In this document: piece by piece, positions 17,758-24,729 of the stretch
How the letters are laid out: every line of letters begins with the position of its first letter
How positions within the stretch are numbered: the stretch's first letter is position 1
Assembly: GCF_015668195.1 (NCBI RefSeq)
Contig: NZ_JADPFC010000002.1
Coordinates: forward strand, 124,001 to 188,000
Length of the DNA stretch: 64,000 bases
Origin: Romboutsia_C sp015668195
GTDB lineage: Bacteria > Bacillota > Clostridia > Peptostreptococcales > Peptostreptococcaceae
Direction of reading: 5' to 3'
Position numbers and translations under genes: made by a program
Notes under the pieces: model-generated
Told to the model about the DNA's origin: nothing
The model's input: the letters and a program-made list of their open reading frames with translations, nothing else
Database searches by the model: none

Positions 17758-18522
17758 TTATATTAAAAACACAATACTTATATCATCCTGACTTTTTTGC
17801 TTGCTTAACTTACTTAGTTGCTGTTTGTAAGTTCTTTTTAGAATTTCTCTAGAAAATACACTCTTATTGTACATATATATTGTATCTTCAAGGCTTTTAT
17901 ATAATTCATTTTTATTTACAAAAGATTGTTCATATCCATCTGTAAATATAATAATATTTTCTTTGAATTTATTATTTTCATCATCTACATAATACATAAT
18001 GTTTTTATATGAATCTACTCTTCCTAAAGAATCAACTGTATCGCCTTTTCTAGTTTCTAGTATTTCTTTAAACCCAGTATTATCTTTTATTATAATATTT
18101 CCATCTCCTATTTTTAGATATAGTCTAAATCTATTAGTTACCAACACAGCTATTAATGTTGTAGAATATTTTATATATTCTGTTTTAAAAACTAATGGAT
18201 GAAATTTTTCAAAATCTGCCTTAACTAAATCCATCCATTTTGATTGAATTTCCATTTGTATCTTTTTTTCTTCTAGCATATTAATTAACTCTTTTAAGTC
18301 TAAATATGCCAAATCTTTAAGCATAGCTATTGCAATATTACAAGCTATTTTAGCCCCTCTATCACTATATTTGAAAAAATCACTACTATGACCATCAGAC
18401 ACAGCAAAAACTATTCCTTTATCAAAAAAATCGAAATCTAAATAATCTTGAGATTTCGATTTTTTTAATATATTTTTATAACCAGTTACCATTTCTGAAA
18501 ATATGTTGTATTCCATAAGCAA
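17758..18522 (-). CDS. PP2C-type protein serine/threonine phosphatase
   Basis: The 254-residue protein carries the PP2C metal-site motifs in order: an early acidic region (KSQDYLDFDFF), AVSDGHSSDFFKYSDRGAKIA (family VSDGxGG), STTLIAVLV, the central KIGDGNIII, FTDGYEQSF and the closing SQDDISIVFL (family DDxT). It is therefore likely an active Mn/Mg-dependent phosphatase, although the second Gly-Gly after DG is replaced by Ser-Ser. There is no membrane segment. PP2C enzymes usually counteract Hanks-type kinases; no kinase is in this window. It faces the same way as the two TPR-like membrane proteins and the VanW gene downstream. Confidence 0.85.
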   Translation of the reverse strand: MLMEYNIFSEMVTGYKNILKKSKSQDYLDFDFFDKGIVFAVSDGHSSDFFKYSDRGAKIACNIAIAMLKDLAYLDLKELINMLEEKKIQMEIQSKWMDLVKADFEKFHPLVFKTEYIKYSTTLIAVLVTNRFRLYLKIGDGNIIIKDNTGFKEILETRKGDTVDSLGRVDSYKNIMYYVDDENNKFKENIIIFTDGYEQSFVNKNELYKSLEDTIYMYNKSVFSREILKRTYKQQLSKLSKQKSQDDISIVFLI

Positions 18523-18749
18523 CCTCTCCTATAATTGTTCTTAATTATCTTTTATTATAGGTTTTATATATTTATAACTAAAATTTTATTTTCTTAAATA
18601 AAAAATTCACTTCATTTAAGCAACTTCATCCGTTACTCAAAAGTTCTTTTTTGGCTACTTTATAAAGGGGAATCATTATTTTTTAATATGTCGCTATTAC
18701 TTCAATATATTATGCATAATTTATAAATAGATATAATAATTAATAAGCA

Positions 18750-18785
18750 AAAAAGACACCATAGTTTATTTTATTGTGCCTTTTT
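18750..18785 (-). terminator. Terminator of the small membrane-protein gene
   Basis: AAAAAGaCAC pairs with GTGcCTTTTT with a single mismatch and additional interior pairing. It lies just after the stop at 18800 on the minus strand. Confidence 0.6.
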
Positions 18786-18799
18786 AAATCATTTTAATA

Positions 18800-19111
18800 T
18801 TAAGATATTTTTCTTTTTGCTTTAACAACTTCTCTTGTATTTCCTCTTTTAATATTTTTATTCTTTATAACTTTAGTCTTTTGTATATGTTTTTTATTTT
18901 TAAATATTCTATTGTAGTCTACAACTACTAACATAACTGTTAAACATAAAGTTAATCCTACAAATAACATAAAGTAATATTCTAATCCTATAAACACTCC
19001 CATGATAGCATTTAGTATTATAAGTCCAAATGTTATAACAAAAGATACAATAGATGATAGAACTAAAACTTTAAATATACTTTCTATCTTTCTTAGGATA
19101 GATTTCAACAT
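18800..19111 (-). CDS. Small membrane protein of unknown function
   Basis: I choose the ATG at 19111 because GGGGTGAG sits just before it; this gives a 103-residue product starting MLKSILRKIES. It has two hydrophobic helices (VLVLSSIVSFVITFGLIILNA and the YYFMLFVGLTLCLTVMLVVV stretch) and a very basic C-terminus rich in Lys/Arg (KKHIQKTKVIKNKNIKRG). The likely topology is a helical hairpin with a positively charged cytoplasmic tail. It is divergent from cotE, whose upstream palindrome lies between the two genes. Confidence 0.6.
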   Translation of the reverse strand: MLKSILRKIESIFKVLVLSSIVSFVITFGLIILNAIMGVFIGLEYYFMLFVGLTLCLTVMLVVVDYNRIFKNKKHIQKTKVIKNKNIKRGNTREVVKAKRKIS

Positions 19112-19237
19112 TCTCACCCCGTATAATAACAAATCTTTACATTTATCTATCTTTAAATATATCAAATATATACATAAATATCAATTATTATTAGTTATTT
19201 TTCTAAAAGTATTTACAACTATATTTTCTTCGTAACA

Positions 19238-19298
19238 ATATCACCCCTTAATTAATAAAATATAATTAGGTTATATTTTATTAATTAAGGGGTGATAT
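19238..19298. repeat. Perfect 27/28-bp inverted repeat containing the cotE ribosome-binding site
   Basis: The arm at 19238-19264 is the exact reverse complement of 19272-19298 (27 of 27), and the next pair inward also matches, leaving a five-base loop centre. The right arm holds the AAGGGGTGAT ribosome-binding site of cotE, two bases before its ATG. On the opposite strand the left arm presents the same site, but no ORF follows it. A transcript starting upstream would fold this into a very stable hairpin that hides the ribosome-binding site. Alternatively the palindrome is a dyad operator for a DNA-binding protein. Confidence 0.95.
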
Positions 19299-19300
19299 GT

Positions 19301-21064
19301 ATGCCATGCCTTCCAAGTTTAGGATCAAAAGCTCCTGATTTTAAGGCTAATACAACATTTGGGCCTATAAAATTATCTGATTATAATGGTAAATGGGTAG
19401 TTTTATTTTCCCATCCTGGAGATTTTACTCCAGTATGTACTACAGAATTTCTATGCTTTGCTAAATACCATAATGAATTTAAAAAAAGAAACACAGAATT
19501 AATAGGTCTAAGCGTTGATAGTAATGCGTCTCATCTAGCTTGGATGTATAATATATTTACTATGACAGGTATTGATATTCCGTTTCCCGTTATAGATGAT
19601 AATGATAAATATGTAGCTAAGCTATATGGTATGATTTCAGAACAAATGAGTAATACTTCTACAGTGAGATCTGTTTTTATAATAGATGATAAACAAGTAC
19701 TTAGAACTATACTTTACTATCCTCTCACAACTGGTAGAAATATTCCTGAGATTTTAAGAATTATAGAAGCACTTCAAACTAGTGATAAAGATAAAGTAGT
19801 AACTCCTGCTAACTGGTTTCCTGGTATGCCAGTCATAGCACCATCTCCTAAAACTTATAAAGAGTTAAAAAGCAAAATAAAAAACTGTGAAAAAGAATAT
19901 GCATACATGGATTGGTACCTCTGCTTTATGCCAGATAAAGATAGACCAACTATTAATGCAAAACATAATAAAGATTTATTTATAAAACCTAAAAATACTA
20001 AAAAGTGCCAAAGACCCGAAATAACAGACCCAGATAAACAGCCTGCTATAAGTTGTCCTGATGTTAGTCCAATAGTTATGTCGTATGTATTTGGTAATCC
20101 TGGAAACGTAGATCCTAATTTACTTGATGCTGTAATCTATGCATTCGTAGAAATAAATGAAAATGGAACACTACGAGTTCCTACTCCTAATTATTTAAAT
20201 CAACTTCTACGTCTTAAAAATGTTAAGCCTACCTTAAAAGTTATTGCTGCCATTGGCGGATGGGGAGTTGAAGGTTTTTCTGATGCTGCTTTAACGCCTG
20301 CATCTAGATATGCCTTTGCTAGAGAAGCAAATAAGCTCATAAAACAATATAATTTAGATGGTATTGATATTGACTGGGAATATCCAGGAAGTAGTGGTGC
20401 GGGTATAAAATCTAGACCTGAAGATAAAGAAAACTTTACACTTTTACTAACTGCTCTAAGGGATGTTATAGGAGATAATAAGTGGTTAAGTGTTGCTGGT
20501 ACTGGAGATATTGGTTATATAAATAGAAGTGCTGAAATATCTAAAATAGCTCCTTTAATAAACTATTTTAATCTAATGAGTTATGATTTTACAGCTGGAG
20601 AAACAGGTGAAAATGCTAAGAAACATCATGCTAATTTATATCCTTCTGATTTATCTTTAAGAGGATATAGTGTAGATTCTATGGTACAAAATTTAATAAA
20701 TGCCGGTATGCCTCGTGAAAAAATACTACTCGGTGTTCCTTTTTATGGTAGGCTTGGAGCTACAATTACAAGATCATATGATCAACTTAGAAGAGATTAT
20801 ATAAATAAAAATGGGAATACAGTAATGTTTGATAGAGATGCTAAGGTACCTTATCTAGTAAAAGATGGAGAGTTCTCAATGTCTTATGAGGATACTCTTT
20901 CTATTTATATAAAAGCTCTATACGTACTAGATAATTGTCTTGGCGGCATTTTTTCTTGGACATCGACATACGACCAGGCAAATATTTTGGCAAAAGCTAT
21001 GTACGACGGTATAAATAGACCTTCTTTTGTTTTAGATGAATTAGAGGAGTTTGGATTAAGTTAA
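19301..21064 (+). CDS. cotE: Spore-coat bifunctional peroxiredoxin-chitinase (CotE-like)
   Basis: This 587-residue protein fuses two enzymes. Residues 1-215 are a 1-Cys (Prx6-type) peroxiredoxin, with HPGDFTPVCTTEF and peroxidatic Cys46. After a linker of about 40 residues, residues 255-575 form a glycoside hydrolase 18 chitinase with IGGWG and the catalytic DGIDIDWEYP (353-362, Glu360 as the acid). This architecture is that of CotE, a C. difficile spore-coat protein. There is no signal peptide, as expected for a coat protein made in the mother cell. I choose the ATG at 19301 over an in-frame GTG at 19292 because the AAGGGGTG site covers that GTG. It is shorter than the roughly 710-residue C. 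difficile protein as I recall it, mainly in the linker. Confidence 0.92.
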   Translation: MPCLPSLGSKAPDFKANTTFGPIKLSDYNGKWVVLFSHPGDFTPVCTTEFLCFAKYHNEFKKRNTELIGLSVDSNASHLAWMYNIFTMTGIDIPFPVIDDNDKYVAKLYGMISEQMSNTSTVRSVFIIDDKQVLRTILYYPLTTGRNIPEILRIIEALQTSDKDKVVTPANWFPGMPVIAPSPKTYKELKSKIKNCEKEYAYMDWYLCFMPDKDRPTINAKHNKDLFIKPKNTKKCQRPEITDPDKQPAISCPDVSPIVMSYVFGNPGNVDPNLLDAVIYAFVEINENGTLRVPTPNYLNQLLRLKNVKPTLKVIAAIGGWGVEGFSDAALTPASRYAFAREANKLIKQYNLDGIDIDWEYPGSSGAGIKSRPEDKENFTLLLTALRDVIGDNKWLSVAGTGDIGYINRSAEISKIAPLINYFNLMSYDFTAGETGENAKKHHANLYPSDLSLRGYSVDSMVQNLINAGMPREKILLGVPFYGRLGATITRSYDQLRRDYINKNGNTVMFDRDAKVPYLVKDGEFSMSYEDTLSIYIKALYVLDNCLGGIFSWTSTYDQANILAKAMYDGINRPSFVLDELEEFGLS

Positions 21065-21068
21065 AAAT

Positions 21069-21098
21069 AAAGTCTTGCAAAATATTTTGCAAGACTTT
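21069..21098. terminator. Bidirectional terminator between cotE and rnhA
   Basis: A perfect 30-base palindrome, AAAGTCTTGCAAAAT and its complement, with A and T tracts. It ends two convergent genes. Confidence 0.85.
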
Positions 21099-21703
21099 TA
21101 TATTCCTATAGCTTTTTTTGCTAATTTATCAGCTTCATCGTTATATTTATTACCACTATGTGCTTTTACTTTTACAAACTCAACATTTAACTTATCTTTT
21201 ATATCATCATAAAATTTCTTATATTTAATAGTTCCTTCTTTATTAGTTTTCCATGAGCCTATACACCATTTTTCTATTCCCTCATAATCAAAATATAAAA
21301 TTAAATTATTTATGTTATTGTCTATGCAATAATTCATTGCAATTTTTGCAGCCTCGATTTCCCCTGCAACATTTCTCATTCCAACTAAATCTTTATCATT
21401 TCCTTTTTTACTATAAGTTTTTACAACTTCTTCATTTTTTATTATAACTACCCCTGAACCATATTCTCTTATTGAATGTTCATAACTACCATCAACATAA
21501 GCTTTTACAATTTCTTTTCCCTCTTGTATTTTTACACCACTTTCACCATCTATATATACTTTTGCTTCCTCTATTGTAGTAAAGCTTTTATACTCAGCAC
21601 CTGAAAAACCATTTATTTGTTCCTTACAATCATTCCATGTATTGTATATTCCATTGTTTCTTCCTTTTCTTACTGCATAAAACTTAACTTTAGCCAAATT
21701 CAT
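21098..21703 (-). CDS. rnhA: Ribonuclease HI with N-terminal viroplasmin/caulimovirus domain
   Basis: The 201-residue protein cuts the RNA strand of RNA-DNA hybrids. The first 45 residues (KFYAVRKGRNNGIYNTWNDC, then FTTIEEAKVYI) form the small hybrid-binding domain also found at the N-terminus of eukaryotic RNase H1. The catalytic domain has the carboxylates in order: Asp in AYVDGSYEH, Glu in AGEIEAAKIAM, Asp in LYFDYEGIEKW, and Asp in NDEADKLAK, plus the KVKAHSG loop. I choose the ATG at 21703 following AAGGA; an in-frame GTG precedes it directly. Confidence 0.93.
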   Translation of the reverse strand: MNLAKVKFYAVRKGRNNGIYNTWNDCKEQINGFSGAEYKSFTTIEEAKVYIDGESGVKIQEGKEIVKAYVDGSYEHSIREYGSGVVIIKNEEVVKTYSKKGNDKDLVGMRNVAGEIEAAKIAMNYCIDNNINNLILYFDYEGIEKWCIGSWKTNKEGTIKYKKFYDDIKDKLNVEFVKVKAHSGNKYNDEADKLAKKAIGI

Positions 21704-21881
21704 CACTTCCTTTAATATAACTATTTATATAAAATTTATTTTCTTCTTAAATTATACATTTAATAACTATTCTATATTAAAATTAATACTTTTAAAAGAT
21801 TTATTATTTTACATATTCTTATGAAAATTTCCTTAATTTTTGCATTCCTAAATATTTCATACTTTATTTTTTTTGAATTTA

Positions 21882-21890
21882 TGGTATAAT
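21882..21890 (+). promoter_or_regulatory. Extended -10 promoter of the lysine-riboswitch transcript
   Basis: TGG-TATAAT is an extended -10 element placed about 30 bases before the first conserved helix of the riboswitch. I see no good -35 box at the usual distance, which is tolerable with a TGn extension. Confidence 0.6.
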
Positions 21891-21917
21891 CTTTATTATC
21901 AAATAAATCGAATATAA

Positions 21918-22110
21918 CTATTGGTAGAGGTCGCATTGTTAAATAGTAGTTTTGTGGAGGTAAGCACGAAGAAGCAAAATAAAAGGTAACTATGCCGAAA
22001 TATATAAGGGAAGCTTTAAACTTATATATTGGGGTTATGCAAAATATGTATAACACTGTCACATTTATATGTGGAGTGCTATCTTTAGATTAGGCGTATT
22101 TTTAATTATA
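21918..22110 (+). promoter_or_regulatory. Lysine riboswitch (L box)
   Basis: The leader of the NhaC-type gene shows the L-box landmarks in the right order: GGTAGAGGTCGC, then AGTAG, TGGAGG, the GAAGCAAAATAAAAGG segment, TATGCCGAAAT, GGGTTATGC, CTGTCA, and TGGAGTGCTATC. These match the conserved core of the five-way lysine junction. The boundaries are approximate. Lysine binding would favour the terminator at 22124-22160 and shut off the downstream transporter. A minus-strand ORF that overlaps it is spurious. Confidence 0.87.
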
Positions 22111-22123
22111 CGGTTAAATGCTT

Positions 22124-22160
22124 AAGTCTAGGATAATATCTTTACACCTAGGCTTTTTTT
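22124..22160 (+). terminator. Regulated terminator of the lysine riboswitch
   Basis: AAGTCTAGG pairs with CCTAGGCTT (one G-U) around a 14-base loop, then seven T. It sits between the aptamer and the gene's AGGAGG site, as expected for the expression platform. Confidence 0.85.
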
Positions 22161-22214
22161 ATTATCTCTTTTCTCCTTAATGTTATATTCGGTATAAATT
22201 TTAGGAGGACTTTT

Positions 22215-23651
22215 ATGACAAAAAGAATTAAAAAACAAGCAACTTTGTTTGATGCACTTCTATGTGTTTCTGTTTTAGTTGCAGTTTTGGTGACATGTTT
22301 AGTATTTTTAAGAAAATATGAAATATCTGCTCATATACCACTTATAATAGGAGCTACTTTTGCAAGTGGTATTGCAGTTTTTAGATTAGGTTTTACTTGG
22401 AAAGAATTAGAAGAAGGTATACTATCTACTATAAATACGACAATGCAATCAATACTTATACTTTTAGTAGTTGGTATGATAATAGGTACTTGGATAGCTG
22501 GTGGTATAGTTCCTGCTATGATATATTGGGGTCTTAAAATATTATCACCTGGAATATTCTTAGTGGCAACTACTTTAATCTGTGCTATAGTATCTATTTC
22601 TACTGGTTCATCTTGGACAACAGCTGGTACTGTAGGTATAGCTCTTTTGGGAATTGGTAGTGCCTTAGGTATACCTGGTAAAATAGTTGCAGGTGCCATA
22701 ATATCTGGAGCTTATTTTGGGGATAAGATGTCTCCTTTATCTGATACAACAAACTTAGCTCCTGCTATGGCTGGTTCTACTTTATTTGATCACATAAAAC
22801 ATATGGTATATACAGCTGGTCCTGCTCTTTTAATATCACTTGTATTATACGGTATAATAGGAATGAAATATTCTGGTTCACAAATGGATATATCTCAAAT
22901 AAACCAAATACAAAGTGCTTTATTGAGTAATTACAATACATTATCTCCATTTTTACTTTTAGTTCCTGTTGCAGTTATAGCAATGGTTATATTTAAAGTT
23001 CCTACAATACCAGCACTTATAGGTGGTGTTATATTAGGTGGCGTTTGTGCTGTAGTATTTCAAGGTGCCTCTGTCGCTGATATACTTGTAGTTGCTAAGT
23101 CTGGCTATGTTTCATCTACTGGAATGAAGTTTGTTGATGATCTTCTTACTAGAGGTGGACTTGACAGTATGTTAGGGACAGTATCATTAATACTTTGTGC
23201 TTTAACTGTAGGTGGGGTATTAGAAAAAACTGGTATGTTACAAGTTATAGCAGAGTCTATACTAAAATTTGCAAAAGGTACTTTTGGACTTATAGCTGCT
23301 ACAATATTTACTTGTATCGGTACTAACTTAGCAGTTGCTGACCAATATTTAGCTATAGTTATACCAGGAAGTATGTATAAAGATGCATTTATAAGACAAG
23401 GTTTATCTCCTAAGAATCTTTCTCGTGCATTAGAAGATAGTGCTACTATAACTTCTCCACTTATTCCTTGGAATACTTGTGGAGCATATATGTCAGCAAC
23501 ACTTGGAATTGGATCTTTCGTATTTTTACCATTTGCATTCTTTAACTTAATTTGTCCTTTAATATCATTATTCTATGGATTAACAGGATTAACAATAGAA
23601 AAACTTTCTGATGAAGATTTAATAGAAGAATTTGAAAATGGAATAGCTTAA
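22215..23651 (+). CDS. lysW: NhaC-family transporter, probable lysine transporter
   Basis: This 478-residue protein has about 11-12 membrane helices and NhaC-family motifs, including GSSWTTAGTVGIALLG, GDKMSPLSDTTNLAPA and AVADQYLAIVIPG. The family was first described as Na+/H+ antiporters. Here the gene stands alone behind a lysine riboswitch; the name LysW has been used for NhaC-type proteins under L-box control, predicted to take up lysine. Family membership is certain; the substrate is inferred from regulation. An AGGAGG lies nine bases before the ATG. The gene ends in a symmetric terminator. Confidence 0.85.
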   Translation: MTKRIKKQATLFDALLCVSVLVAVLVTCLVFLRKYEISAHIPLIIGATFASGIAVFRLGFTWKELEEGILSTINTTMQSILILLVVGMIIGTWIAGGIVPAMIYWGLKILSPGIFLVATTLICAIVSISTGSSWTTAGTVGIALLGIGSALGIPGKIVAGAIISGAYFGDKMSPLSDTTNLAPAMAGSTLFDHIKHMVYTAGPALLISLVLYGIIGMKYSGSQMDISQINQIQSALLSNYNTLSPFLLLVPVAVIAMVIFKVPTIPALIGGVILGGVCAVVFQGASVADILVVAKSGYVSSTGMKFVDDLLTRGGLDSMLGTVSLILCALTVGGVLEKTGMLQVIAESILKFAKGTFGLIAATIFTCIGTNLAVADQYLAIVIPGSMYKDAFIRQGLSPKNLSRALEDSATITSPLIPWNTCGAYMSATLGIGSFVFLPFAFFNLICPLISLFYGLTGLTIEKLSDEDLIEEFENGIA

Positions 23652-23677
23652 AAAAAGAGTCTTTAAAGACTCTTTTT
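23652..23677. terminator. Symmetric terminator between convergent genes
   Basis: AAAAAGAGTCTTT is followed directly by its perfect complement AAAGACTCTTTTT, 13 bp per arm. Confidence 0.85.
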
Positions 23678-24629
23678 ATTTTCTTATTATTACAAATGTC
23701 ATATATAATATATACATTACAACTAATAATGTACCTTCTTTCTTATTTATTCGTTGCTTAGTTGCTGCAAATATATAAGTTAATATTGTTATTATTATCA
23801 TAATCATCATATCAACAAACACTATACTATGAACTTGTATGTTGCTTATAAATGAGGAGATACCTAAAACAAATAATATATTAAACAAATTTGAACCTAC
23901 TACATTTCCTATAGCTATATCGCTTTCTCCTTTTCTAGCTGCAACTATACTTGTTACAAACTCTGGAAGCGATGTTCCTATAGATACTATAGTTAGACCT
24001 ACTAGATTTTCACTCATACCCCAAGTTAAAGCTATATTACTTGCGCTATCTACAACAAACTGACCACCCACTATTATCCCAATTATACCAAGTATACTCA
24101 TTAATATACTTTTACTCATTGGTATATTTTCATCAGCTTGATCTATTTCCATTTCTTCTTTAGATGTTATGGCCATCTCTACTAAATAATACATAAATAT
24201 GCCAAATAAAGTTAGTAGCATTAGTCCATCTGCTCTTGTTAAAGCATTTTGAGTATACCCTTGAAACTTTATATCATGAGATAATATAGACAGTACTATA
24301 GTTGCTAGTACTGCAAATGGAAATTCTTTAATTATAGTACTCTTTTGTACTTTTATAGGATTTATTATTGCTACTACACCTAAAACTCCTAAAAAATTGA
24401 ATATATTAGAACCTACTACATTGGCTATAGCCATATCATTATTTCCTTTAAATGCTGCTGTTATACTTACTGCAGCCTCTGGTGCACTAGTACCAAAAGC
24501 AACTATTGTAAGCCCAATTATAAGCGTTGGGACTTTTAATGTTTTTGCTATTGATGATGAGCCAGCTACAAATATGTCAGCTCCTTTTATAAGAATTAAA
24601 AAACCTATTATAAGTAATATATAACTCAT
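23676..24629 (-). CDS. Calcium/sodium antiporter (CaCA family, YrbG-like)
   Basis: The 317-residue membrane protein has the two inverted alpha-repeat motifs of the CaCA superfamily: GLTIVAFGTSAPEAAVS near 40-56 and GLTIVSIGTSLPEFVTS near 205-221, each followed by NVVGSNIFN / NVVGSNLFN. About ten helices are predicted, with a charged loop between the halves (ITSKEEMEIDQADEN). It exchanges Ca2+ (or another divalent cation) for Na+ or H+ at the cell membrane. Single gene, convergent with the transporter upstream. Confidence 0.93.
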   Translation of the reverse strand: MSYILLIIGFLILIKGADIFVAGSSSIAKTLKVPTLIIGLTIVAFGTSAPEAAVSITAAFKGNNDMAIANVVGSNIFNFLGVLGVVAIINPIKVQKSTIIKEFPFAVLATIVLSILSHDIKFQGYTQNALTRADGLMLLTLFGIFMYYLVEMAITSKEEMEIDQADENIPMSKSILMSILGIIGIIVGGQFVVDSASNIALTWGMSENLVGLTIVSIGTSLPEFVTSIVAARKGESDIAIGNVVGSNLFNILFVLGISSFISNIQVHSIVFVDMMIMIIITILTYIFAATKQRINKKEGTLLVVMYILYMTFVIIRK

Positions 24630-24729
24630 ATTTACATCCTTTCTTTTAATTACATTTATAAGATTTATTTTTTCTTAAATATCTAATCTTATTCAGTAAT
24701 TAAAATATAGATAAAGTCTTTTTATAATC

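Noticed and set aside
21772..22062. 96-residue minus-strand ORF over the lysine leader
   Set aside because: It overlaps the conserved riboswitch core on the opposite strand and has no Shine-Dalgarno site or recognisable domain.
22331..22699. 122-residue minus-strand ORF inside the NhaC-type gene
   Set aside because: A shadow of codon bias in a membrane protein gene; no start signal.
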